Below, one piece after another: positions 18,101-24,412 of a stretch of DNA of 36,925 nt. This DNA comes from a bacterium. Its GTDB lineage: Bacteria; Verrucomicrobiota; Kiritimatiellia; RFP12; UBA1067. The translations under genes were made by a program, and so were the position numbers. Every line of letters starts with the position of its first letter. Positions within the stretch are counted from its first letter, which is position 1. The DNA is taken from NCBI GenBank assembly GCA_025360845.1, contig JANYBJ010000288.1:1-36925 (forward strand). The letters run 5' to 3'. The notes beneath the pieces were generated by a model. The model was not told the DNA's origin and made no database searches. It worked only from the letters and a program-made list of their open reading frames with translations.

Positions 18101-18274
18101 TTGCGGACGCTCTCACTTGCGCTGCCTGACGGAGCGGTGAAGGTGTCCTTGGATGGCCGTCCTGTGGCGTGCGCGGCCAGACGCGACGGTGCGCAGGTGG
18201 TTGTCGCGCTCGCCAATGAAACCGTGGTGTCTTCAGGTCAGACAATGACGGTGGTAGTCCGGCGAGCAGAGTAA
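15122..18274 (+). CDS. secreted GH116-family glycosidase with inserted jelly-roll domain
   Basis: A 1050-aa exported protein. The N-terminal half carries the GH116 beta-domain signature (IRFPLGGVGAGCISLNGRG, then DWSIFGNP); the C-terminal half is the (alpha/alpha)6 DUF608 barrel, with candidate nucleophile Glu592 in GWEGCW and candidate acid/base Asp719 in HCTLDQSLYG. GH116 enzymes are retaining beta-glucosidases, beta-xylosidases or beta-N-acetylglucosaminidases, so the sugar cannot be named. Residues about 325-475 are an insertion (DDFEDGIFSKW, LIGGGNGPG, GGWGHILVDNI) resembling the beta-sandwich beside GH32 levanase domains, which explains the extra length. The signal region (residues about 8-40) is long; a second ATG at 15143 is also possible. 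The start overlaps the preceding SGNH remnant by ATGA. Confidence 0.78.
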   Translation: MTTTDSTMTRLEVTVCGLLSACQLTGVLVLACGLTARAAVSVPLSESGKTVKPLPYSAEELLSPAGRYTYQGSSLDQIRFPLGGVGAGCISLNGRGALVDWSIFGNPNIGWRPELSFLGLWMKAEDEEAVFRVLEGEKPPPYGWGGESQGSGPLAMVGLPHMRTAVFEGRFPFAKVTLSDPGVPLEATLEGWSPFIPGNDRESSLPVACLNITLKNVSKKAVKGTLGYNLKNLAAEGNDAGTRTELLRRDGYDLLLMRREDCAKEGSLAVATPHRITTWQRRWAPSGMLPNGGIQTFAETFCISGRYDRVKAVAEIERAQKVSARQDVVIDDFEDGIFSKWTVEGTAFGTAPIAIEQNQHPVKVSGYHGNGLADSWAGAKSDAPTGKLISKPFTIERSNLCFLIGGGNGPGVNCVNLLVDREVVRTATGNDSENLRDVSWDVAALAGKMAQLEIVDQHSGGWGHILVDNIVMSDMSGDETWAGGMGSIGVEIDLKPGTSIRIPMVLAWHFPERKDVPGVRNYYSTQWPDAAAVADYLMANCERLERETRLFQATFFASTLPGIILESVSSQLAILRSPTVFREANGTLHGWEGCWPAGGSCAGTVTHVYHYVQSIAYLFPALERGMREFDFSRRMDPQIGGLRQRVWPTGLDTEAIVPVDGHFGTILRACREWQVCGDTEWLRRQWPGVKKAIGYPWTSWDKDRDGRLDPTVGWHCTLDQSLYGDETYGNGMYMAGMLAGEKMARAMGDVELADECRRVFETGSKKSDELCWNGEYYRQVFDGADTRSTWQNGVISEQLIGQWWSDMLGLGEIYPREHMRSAIAAVFKYNFVPDCRKLLNTGYTLAVNDDAGLVICSWPKGGRPAQALFYADTIEVGYEDQVAANLIYHGYVLEGLAVMKAIRDRYDGRKRDPYNQLECGGYYARSMANYSLLLALSGYRVDAPAGRLEFAPKVTPDNFTCFFAAGEGWGSFSQRRESDVFTAALGVKWGRLRLRTLSLALPDGAVKVSLDGRPVACAARRDGAQVVVALANETVVSSGQTMTVVVRRAE

Positions 18275-18334
18275 ACGCGCGACAGCAGATGTACGGTTGA
18301 TCGGAACATTATCTATGGGGGGGGGAGAGAGAGA

Positions 18335-19084
18335 ATGAGAAGAACCGCGGCTTCTGTTTTAGGCACCTTGCTGGCGACATCGCTGCTGGCGGCTGTTGAC
18401 GCTGCCGTGCCGGTTATCTTTCTTGCGGGGGATTCCACGGTTGCGTCATACAGCCCCAGCGATTTTCCGCAAGCCGGGTGGGGGCAGTTGCTGCCGTTGA
18501 TATTCACCAATACGGTGGTGATCAAGAACTATGCCGGGGGAGGGCAGACGACAAAGAGTTTTGTCGAAGTGGGCCTCTGGAAAAAGATCTGTGACCAGTT
18601 GAAACCGGGCGATTATGTCTTTATACAGTTCGGCCATAACGATCAGTACGCCCCCGGGGATCGTCGGGTCGGGCTCGAGTCGTACAGCAATAGGCTCGCG
18701 AAATTGGTCGGCGATGTGCGCGCGGCAAAGGCTGAGCCGGTTCTGGTTGTTCCCCCGAATTCCGGCGACTTTGACGGAGCCAAGGTGATCGATCTGCACA
18801 AAGAATATGCGGTGGCGGTGCGCAAGGTTGCCGCGGCAACCGGCGCCTGTTGCGTCGATCTCCATGCGCGCTCGATCGAACGCTACGAGAAACTCGGCAA
18901 GGAGGAAACGCTCAAGACCCTGTTCATGTGGTTCCCTGCCGGAGCCTATCCAAATTATCCGGACGGGAAGAAAGACACCTGGCATTTTTCCGAGAACGGC
19001 GCCAAGCGGCTCACCGAAATGATCGCGGAAGAGCTTCGGAGCAAGCACAGCCCGCTTGAGCGCTATTTGACAGCGGACAAATAA
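18335..19084 (+). CDS. secreted rhamnogalacturonan-acetylesterase-like SGNH hydrolase
   Basis: The 249-aa protein has a signal peptide (MRRTAASVLGTLLATSLLAAVDA) followed by the four SGNH blocks: GDST with nucleophile Ser34, a Gly in NYAGGGQTTKSF, Asn in FGHNDQ, and a C-terminal WHFSENG histidine. The order and the FIQFGHNDQ and AGWGQLL segments fit the CE12 rhamnogalacturonan acetylesterase type, which removes acetyl esters from pectin backbones. Substrate assignment rests on family resemblance only. It lies 60 nt after the GH116 gene with a purine-rich GGGGGGGAGAGAGAG leader just before ATG, and 60 nt before the next GH95 gene, so it is probably part of the same operon. It is complete, unlike the two other SGNH genes in the window. 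Confidence 0.83.
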   Translation: MRRTAASVLGTLLATSLLAAVDAAVPVIFLAGDSTVASYSPSDFPQAGWGQLLPLIFTNTVVIKNYAGGGQTTKSFVEVGLWKKICDQLKPGDYVFIQFGHNDQYAPGDRRVGLESYSNRLAKLVGDVRAAKAEPVLVVPPNSGDFDGAKVIDLHKEYAVAVRKVAAATGACCVDLHARSIERYEKLGKEETLKTLFMWFPAGAYPNYPDGKKDTWHFSENGAKRLTEMIAEELRSKHSPLERYLTADK

Positions 19085-19144
19085 CGGTTGGCTCAGGAGC
19101 AGGAGAAGCCCCTGGTGAAATCAATAAGAACAGGGAGGCACATC

Positions 19145-21598
19145 ATGAAACGAAGCGGATGGAGCAGCGGGTTCACGCTCATTCTGTTTGCAGCGCTCGG
19201 CGTACCGGTCGTTCTTTCGGCTCAGGAGGAAACTCGGGCACTCGCAGCCGCGCCGTCGCCGTTTACGGGGATGGCGACGCCGCCCTCGTCGCCCCTGACC
19301 CTGTGGTGGCGGCGTCCGGCGGACGGCTGGACAGGGGCGGTGCCGCTGGGCAACGGACGGCTCGGCGCCATGGCTGAGGGCGGCGTGGACCGCGAGACCG
19401 TCTGGCTGAACGAGGACACGCTGTGGTCGGGGGAGCCGTTCATCCCGGCGAACACGAACGCCTTGCCGGCTCTGCCGCAGGTCCGCAAACTCCTCCTCGA
19501 ACGCAAAGAAGCCGCGGCCCACGAGCTGTTCAACCAAAAGATGCTCGGCCCCTATAACCAATGCTACATGCCGCTGGGCTGCCTGAAACTGGAGTTCCCG
19601 GTGTCGGGACCGGTAGAGGCGTATCGCCGGACGCTCGACCTGTCGAACGGCGTCGCCGCGGTCTCCTTCCGCCAGGACGGGGTGACCTACACCCGCGAGC
19701 TTTTCGTCTCCCAGCCGGACCAGGCGGTCGTCATGCGCCTGACCGCGGACAAGCCCGGACGGGTCTCGTTCAGCGCACGGCTGGAGAGCCCGCTGAAAAG
19801 CCACTCGACAAATGAGAACGGCGTCCTGAAAATGAAGGGGCGCTGCCCGGTCCATGCCGACCCGCATTACCTCGGTTCAAAGATCGCGTATGACGAGGGC
19901 GACACGCCGAAAGGAATGACGTTCGAGGCCGACCTGCTGGGCTTCGGCGAAAAGGGCGCAGTGACGTCCGAGAGCGGGAGCCTCGTCGCGAAGGAGTGCG
20001 ATGCCGTCACGCTCGTGCTCGTGGCAGCCACCAGCTATAACGGGTTCGACAAGAGCCCGAGCCGCGAAGGGAAAGACCCTGCGGCGCTCTGCAAGGCCTA
20101 CCGCAAGCCGTTCGGAAGGCGCCCGGATTATGAGCGGCTGCGGCTGCGCCACGCGCGGGACTTCGCCGCGCTGATGGGCCGCGTCACGCTCGATCTCGGC
20201 CCGGCGGCCGACGCATCCCGCGCGACGGACGAGCGGATCGGCGCCGGTTTCAAACCGCAGGACTTGCCGTCGCTGACGGCGCTTTACTACCAGTTCGGAC
20301 GCTACCTCCTGGTCAGTTCCTCCCGGCCCGGCACGCAGCCGGCCAATCTGCAGGGCATCTGGAACCGCTCGATCAACCCTCCCTGGTCGGCCAACTGGAC
20401 GATGAACTGCAACGCCAACTTCAACTACCTCGGGGTCGAGGCCGCCAATCTCTCCGAACTGCACGAGCCGTTTATCCGGCTGGTGAAGGAGTGGAGCCGG
20501 GACGGCGCGCGCACCGCGCAAAACTGGTATGGTTGCAAAGGCTGGGCCGGACACCACAACTGCGACCTCTGGCGCAACGCCTGCCCGGTGGACGGCAACG
20601 CCGTGTGGGCCGCGTTCGTGTGCGGCGGGGCCTGGGCCTGCCGGGACCTGTGGGAGCACTATGCCTTCACCCTCGACAAAGCCTACCTCCGCGAGGTGTG
20701 GCCGACGCTCCGGGGTGCGTGCGAGTTCTTTCTGGATTACCTGATCGAAGATCCCAAGACCGGTTATCTCGTCACGGCCCCCGACACCAATTTCGAGAAC
20801 GGGTTCATTAAGCCCGACGGGCAGACCTCCCCCGGCCTGTGCCTGGGGCCGACCCCCAGCACGATGATGGTCCGCCAACTCTTCGCCGATGCGGTGGCCG
20901 CCACGCGGGTGCTGGGGGTTGACGCCGAACTGCGGGGACGGCTGGAGCGGGCCGCGGCCCGGCTTCCGCCGGTCAAGGTCGATGCCCGGACCGGCGAGTT
21001 GCAGGAGTACGTCGACGACGGGAATCAGGTCGGTGACCGGGCGGTGTGCGAGCTGCTCTCGACCTGGGGGCTCATCTGGAGCGACGCGCTGACGCCCGCG
21101 AAAACCCCGGAGCTGTGCGCCGCCGTGCGCAAGGCCTACGAGGCTCCGGACCGCCGGACGTGGGTGACCGGGCAGGTCGGCTCGTGGCAGGGCGCCTTTC
21201 CGGCCAACACGTTCGCCCGGCTCGGCGACGGCGACCGCGTCGCCGCGATCCTTTCCCAACACTTCCAGAAGATCGTACAGCCGAACCTCACTGCCGGGTT
21301 CATTCAGTCGGAATGGGAGATCGACGGCAATCTCGGCGTCATGGCGGCGATCGGCGAAATGTTGCTGCAAAGTCGTGAAGAGGCGGCAGGGTTCGTCATC
21401 GACCTGATCCCGGCCCTCCCGAAGGCGTGGAAAGACGGGTCGGTCAGAGGCCTGAAGGCGCGCGGCAACATCACGGCCGATATCGAGTGGAAGGACGGCA
21501 AGGTTGTGAACTTCCGCCTTGCTTCGCCTCATCCCCGGCCGGTCACGGTGCGCGTGAGCGGTGTGGAGACGACCGTCCTGCCGCATACCTGTCCGTAG
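19145..21598 (+). CDS. secreted GH95-family glycosidase (fucosidase-like), copy 2
   Basis: An 817-aa exported protein. I chose ATG 19145 (AGGGAGG just upstream) over a frame open from 19088 because it starts the signal peptide (MKRSGWSSGFTLILFAALGVPVVLSAQ). GH95 landmarks are [38 protein letters not shown], the catalytic pair N421-C-N423, Glu551 in the FEN block at the general-acid position, and DGN (Asp727) near the C-terminus. Of the three GH95 proteins here it alone keeps both catalytic asparagines, yet the usual HRHLSHL motif is replaced by a DRAVCEL-like segment. It should act on alpha-linked L-fucose or a relative. Its last 145 bp are repeated at 23980-24124. Confidence 0.87.
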   Translation: MKRSGWSSGFTLILFAALGVPVVLSAQEETRALAAAPSPFTGMATPPSSPLTLWWRRPADGWTGAVPLGNGRLGAMAEGGVDRETVWLNEDTLWSGEPFIPANTNALPALPQVRKLLLERKEAAAHELFNQKMLGPYNQCYMPLGCLKLEFPVSGPVEAYRRTLDLSNGVAAVSFRQDGVTYTRELFVSQPDQAVVMRLTADKPGRVSFSARLESPLKSHSTNENGVLKMKGRCPVHADPHYLGSKIAYDEGDTPKGMTFEADLLGFGEKGAVTSESGSLVAKECDAVTLVLVAATSYNGFDKSPSREGKDPAALCKAYRKPFGRRPDYERLRLRHARDFAALMGRVTLDLGPAADASRATDERIGAGFKPQDLPSLTALYYQFGRYLLVSSSRPGTQPANLQGIWNRSINPPWSANWTMNCNANFNYLGVEAANLSELHEPFIRLVKEWSRDGARTAQNWYGCKGWAGHHNCDLWRNACPVDGNAVWAAFVCGGAWACRDLWEHYAFTLDKAYLREVWPTLRGACEFFLDYLIEDPKTGYLVTAPDTNFENGFIKPDGQTSPGLCLGPTPSTMMVRQLFADAVAATRVLGVDAELRGRLERAAARLPPVKVDARTGELQEYVDDGNQVGDRAVCELLSTWGLIWSDALTPAKTPELCAAVRKAYEAPDRRTWVTGQVGSWQGAFPANTFARLGDGDRVAAILSQHFQKIVQPNLTAGFIQSEWEIDGNLGVMAAIGEMLLQSREEAAGFVIDLIPALPKAWKDGSVRGLKARGNITADIEWKDGKVVNFRLASPHPRPVTVRVSGVETTVLPHTCP
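21443..21587 (+). repeat. direct repeat copy A (3' end of GH95 copy 2)
   Basis: This segment encodes RGLKARGNITADIEWKDG onward, and matches 23980-24124 base for base in length. The first roughly 110 bases differ at about one position; differences cluster in the last 35 bases. Together the two copies bracket the degenerate region and the vapBC pair. Confidence 0.85.
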
Positions 21599-21657
21599 AA
21601 CAACTCACGTTTCATCATCAACACCCATGACTTACGAGAATACCCCAATGACCCTAA

Positions 21658-21756
21658 GGAGCTGTTCACTTATAACACTTACATCAACACGAAATAATCA
21701 TGCGGTTTGATTATGAAATATTCCGTTGTTTGTAAACTTTATTTATGAACAGCTCC
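21658..21756. mobile_element. 99-bp MITE-like element with 11-bp terminal inverted repeats
   Basis: Perfect 11-bp inverted ends GGAGCTGTTCA (21658-21668) and TGAACAGCTCC (21746-21756) bracket an AT-rich interior in an otherwise GC-rich window. TAA flanks both sides (21655-21657, 21757-21759), consistent with a 3-bp target duplication such as IS5-type elements make. The interior holds a small hairpin (ATAATCA/TGATTAT) and no transposase. It sits directly ahead of the broken SGNH gene and appears to have displaced that gene's start codon. Confidence 0.6.
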
Positions 21757-22740
21757 TAAGGTCCCGAAACCGGTTAAACCAGCTCTGCATCTCCGTAGCA
21801 GCCGTCCTGGCTATCGCTACGCATGTTCATGCGGTCGATGGGATGCCGGCGTTTCCAGCCGGCAGTCGCATCATTTTCCAGGGAGATGAAATCACAGCAG
21901 GCGACCGTTGGCCTGCGGGGCGTTGGCCGACCCCTGAGTTCAATCACAACTTGGGGCAGGATTACGTCTGCCTCATTGCCTCAAAATACGGGAGGCTGTA
22001 TCCTGAAGACAAGATTGAATTCCTCAATCAGGGCGTCAGCGGCAACACCGTCACTGACTTGGCCGCCCGCTGGCAGAAGGACACGATTGACGCCCATCCC
22101 GATCTGCTCAGCATCCTGATCGGTATCAACGATAAGGAATCTATCGAGGTGTTTACGCAGAAATACGACAAGCTGCTGGCTGATACGCTTGCGGCACTCC
22201 CCAAGGTACAGTTGTTCCTCTGCGAACCGTTTATGCTGCCAAGTCCTGATGCCGACGTCGCCGCCCGCATCCAGACGGTGGCGGGGCTTGCCGCAAAACA
22301 CCACGCCACGGTGGTGCCTCTCCAACGGGCGTTCGAGGACGCTTATAAACGTCACGGCGCCGCCGCATTCTGGCTTTCGGACGGCAGGCGTCCTACCGCC
22401 GCAGGGGAGCAGATTCTGGCGGATGCGTGGGTGCGCACGGCCACGGCCTTCTACAAGCAAAATACGAATTTGAAGCCCGTTAACAATACACCCGAACTGC
22501 CCGCGTTTCCAGTCGGCAGCCGTGTCCTGTTCCAGGGAGACTCCATCACGGATGGCCGCGACAACGGGTCAAGCGAATTTGGCCAGTGTATCCCTACTTC
22601 ATCGCCGCGCAATACAGCGCGCGGCATCCCGAACGCAAGGTCACCTTTGTCAATCACGGGATCAGCGGCAACAAGGTCAGTGATCTGGCCGCCCGCTGGC
22701 AGAAGGACACGCTTGACGTCCAGCCCGATCTGCTCAGCAT
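21757..22740 (+). pseudogene. broken tandem-SGNH hydrolase gene
   Basis: Two related SGNH/GDSL modules lie in tandem. The first (PAFPAGSRIIFQGDEIT, later GVSGNTVTDLAARW and ILIGINDK) follows a signal-like stretch QLCISVAAVLAIATHVHA and is open to about 22585. The second begins PAFPVGSRVLFQGDSIT at about 22497, then loses one base near 22586 and continues in another frame (YPYFIAAQY, GISGNKVSDLAARW) until it stops matching near 22740, before its catalytic His. No normal start codon remains: the frame opens only inside the MITE-like element with a TTG at 21726. In the first module the nucleophile serine of GDSIT is a glutamate (GDEIT), so that half would be inactive even if expressed. I judge the gene dead. 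Confidence 0.7.
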
Positions 22741-23142
22741 ATGTACCCTGTGCCCGCCGCCGCCGTGATTCCCGTGGGCCTGCGGTGCGCGAGCGTCTGG
22801 CCGCTGCTGTACGGCTACGTACACCCGTCGAAGAACTATATCCCCAACGGCGAAATCGTTCTGCACTATGCCGGCGGCCGCGATGTCGTGGAAGCGCTCA
22901 TCCCGCCGTTCAACCTGTGCGCGGCTTACCAGCATTACAGCCTCAAGGGCCTTCCGGTTCCCCTGGGCCGCATCCGTCCGGAGGGCTTCGGGTTTGTCCT
23001 CGGCAAAACGGGCTCACACGCCGACGCGCTCGAGATTGCCTGCGACCCCGCCCAGACGCTGGAATCCATCGAATTCCGCGCCGTGTGCAGCGAGGGCGTA
23101 CTGGGGATTGCCGGGCTGACGGCGGTGACCGCGCCAGAGTGA
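22741..23142 (+). pseudogene. C-terminal fragment of an unrelated secreted protein
   Basis: From about 22741 a different frame encodes VWPLLYGYVHPSKNYIPNG, then DVVEALIPPFNL and a final HADALEIACDP...LTAVTAPE. It does not resemble SGNH hydrolases and looks like the C-terminal beta-domain of a large secreted carbohydrate-active protein; DUF4450-type proteins came to mind, but I cannot confirm this. The piece has no signal peptide or credible ribosome site. It appears to have been joined to the broken SGNH gene by a deletion near 22740. Confidence 0.45.
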
Positions 23143-23154
23143 AAGCGCAAAAAA

Positions 23155-23183
23155 GTGAAATTCGTAAAGCTCTGACGAGCGCG
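23155..23183 (+). repeat. 29-nt repeat matching the 3' end of GH95 copy 1
   Basis: GTGAAATTCGTAAAGCTCTG and the nine bases after it match 14888-14916, the last codons and stop of GH95 copy 1, at 26 of 29 positions, including the stop codon and the downstream bases. It reads VKFVKL-stop where the gene reads VKSVTL-stop. It is probably the footprint of a lost GH95 gene. Confidence 0.45.
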
Positions 23184-23234
23184 TTCCTCAGGTTCTCAAT
23201 GAAAATACAATCTGTCATTACAAGGGATAGAGGG

Positions 23235-23633
23235 CTAACGCAGCAGTCGGAAGAGCGGGTGACGGCACGCCTTTTTGTCGAACGACAGAACGGTGTTGCA
23301 GGAATTTACGGCTGCGACGTGACCGATCAGCAGGTCTGAAAGGTCGCACGCCGTTCTGCGGGCATCCTCCAGCATGCCGCGAACCACCTCCTCTGCTTCA
23401 ACCTTCAGAACCGGGATCGTGGTCAGGGCGGTTACGGCTTCCAGAATATCGCGCCGAGGAAGGCTGTAAACGGACTCGAGAACCCAGAAGAGTTCCAGAA
23501 GGACAGGCAGGGAGATAAAAAACGCATTCTTCTTCGTTTCAGCCTCTTTGAACAACCGATACACCGATTGCGTCTGCGCCTCGTCGTCGGCCACGAGAAA
23601 CCGCACGAGGATGTTGGTGTCTATCCCCGTCAT
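23235..23633 (-). CDS. vapC: PIN-domain toxin, VapC type
   Basis: The 132-aa protein has the PIN ribonuclease layout: MTGIDTNILVRFL with Asp5, acidic Glu47 in LPVLLELFWVLE, Asp97/Asp100 in ACDLSDLLIGHVA, and Asp119 in VLSFDKKA. These four acidic positions bind the metal used to cut RNA; in VapC proteins the target is usually tRNA or rRNA. Length is typical. Its ATG overlaps the stop of the upstream antitoxin (ATGA at 23630-23633), so the two are translationally coupled. The pair is the only minus-strand operon that is complete in this window and lies among decayed genes, where a toxin-antitoxin module could stabilise the region or simply have inserted. Confidence 0.88.
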   Translation of the reverse strand: MTGIDTNILVRFLVADDEAQTQSVYRLFKEAETKKNAFFISLPVLLELFWVLESVYSLPRRDILEAVTALTTIPVLKVEAEEVVRGMLEDARRTACDLSDLLIGHVAAVNSCNTVLSFDKKACRHPLFRLLR

Positions 23634-23878
23634 GGCCGGACCTCCCGGGTCAGCCGCTGACGGATCGCCGCGTTCATCGCGTCGACGGTAACGGGGGGCT
23701 GCCCCTTGCGCTTCAAGAGGCCGAACACGTCATCAACGCCGCACGACAGGGGCTTCATCACCGCTTCGCCATCGGACAAGGTGAAGGTGACCCTGCTGCC
23801 TGTGCGGAGGTGAAACGCATCCCGCAGCGCCTTAGGTAGAGTCAGTTGCCCTTTACTGGAGAGGGAAGCGGTAAGCAT
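23630..23878 (-). CDS. vapB: AbrB/SpoVT-type antitoxin, VapB type
   Basis: The 82-aa protein begins with a swapped-hairpin AbrB DNA-binding domain (ASLSSKGQLTLPKALRDAF, GSRVTFTLSDG), and the remaining 35 residues (VDDVFGLLKRKGQPPVTVDAM) form the tail expected to wrap the PIN toxin. It should neutralise VapC and, with it, repress the shared promoter. Start ATG at 23878 is followed by the domain without extra residues; an AAGG about 10 nt upstream can serve as ribosome site. A good sigma-70 promoter lies 34-63 nt upstream. Confidence 0.87.
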   Translation of the reverse strand: MLTASLSSKGQLTLPKALRDAFHLRTGSRVTFTLSDGEAVMKPLSCGVDDVFGLLKRKGQPPVTVDAMNAAIRQRLTREVRP

Positions 23879-23911
23879 AAATAAAGAGCCTTACTTGATT
23901 GATTTCCTTAC

Positions 23912-23941
23912 AGTATAGCCGTCGGGCGGCGTATCCGTCAA
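23912..23941 (-). promoter_or_regulatory. sigma-70-type promoter of vapBC with GTAAGG direct repeats downstream
   Basis: On the minus strand TTGACG (23941-23936) and TATACT (23917-23912) are separated by 18 nt, each matching consensus at five of six positions. GTAAGG follows at 23911-23906 and again at 23894-23889, 17 bp apart, between the promoter and the vapB start. These are candidate half-sites for autoregulation by VapB-VapC. Confidence 0.6.
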
Positions 23942-23979
23942 GATCGGTTCCGGCGGCGAAGAAACTCGCGATCCGTTAC

Positions 23980-24135
23980 GTCAGAGGCCTGAAGGCGCGC
24001 GGCAACATCACGGCCGATATCGAGTGGAAGGACGGCAAGGTTGTGAACTTCCGCCTTGCTTCGCCCCATCCCCGGCCGGTCACGGTGCGCGTGAACGGTG
24101 CGGTGGAGACCGTTCTGCCGCATAAAAGTCAATAA
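23980..24135 (+). pseudogene. GH95 3'-end fragment (direct repeat copy B)
   Basis: This piece encodes RGLKARGNITADIEWKDG to the C-terminus (VETVLPHKSQ-stop) and nearly duplicates the last 48 codons of GH95 copy 2, copy A at 21443-21587. Nothing resembling the rest of a GH95 gene precedes it; the codons from 23899 to 23979 are unrelated. Either a whole GH95 paralogue once stood here and lost all but its tail, or a partial duplication carried the tail. It has no independent function that I can see. Confidence 0.75.
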
Positions 24136-24146
24136 TATCCATCAAG

Positions 24147-24173
24147 TTGACAATTCCATCCATTTCATTTAAT
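24147..24173 (+). promoter_or_regulatory. possible promoter ahead of GH95 copy 3
   Basis: A perfect TTGACA (24147-24152) is followed after 15 nt by TTTAAT (24168-24173). The spacer is two bases short of ideal. It lies about 240 nt before the GH95 gene that begins a new block after the degenerate region, so a promoter is expected somewhere here. Confidence 0.25.
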
Positions 24174-24382
24174 TGCGATTCGGCATATTATTCAAACAAC
24201 TGGACACGGTATTGCCTTCGGGTGAAGGTTATCGTGCCGCAACTCGGATACGCAGAATGACGCAGGTCGCCCTTTTCACGAAGGCGGGCTTGTCTCAAGG
24301 AATGCATGTCATTAAAGTAGTGAACAAAGGCGAGGCTCCGGTGGTGCTTTTGCATTTCACGTTGCAAAACAGGGCGTGGTAG
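24173..24382 (+). pseudogene. possible tail fragment of a carbohydrate-binding-type domain
   Basis: A 69-aa frame ends with VALFTKAGLSQGMHVIKVVNKGEAP, resembling the last strands of the beta-sandwich domains at the end of secreted glycan-active proteins (pattern L-x-G-x-H-x-I-K-V-V). The first 35 residues match nothing I know and there is no convincing ribosome site. I read it as another remnant in the degenerate stretch; it could be chance. Confidence 0.3.
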
Positions 24383-24412
24383 ATTGAAGTCAGGTTAGAT
24401 GGGGGATTGACG

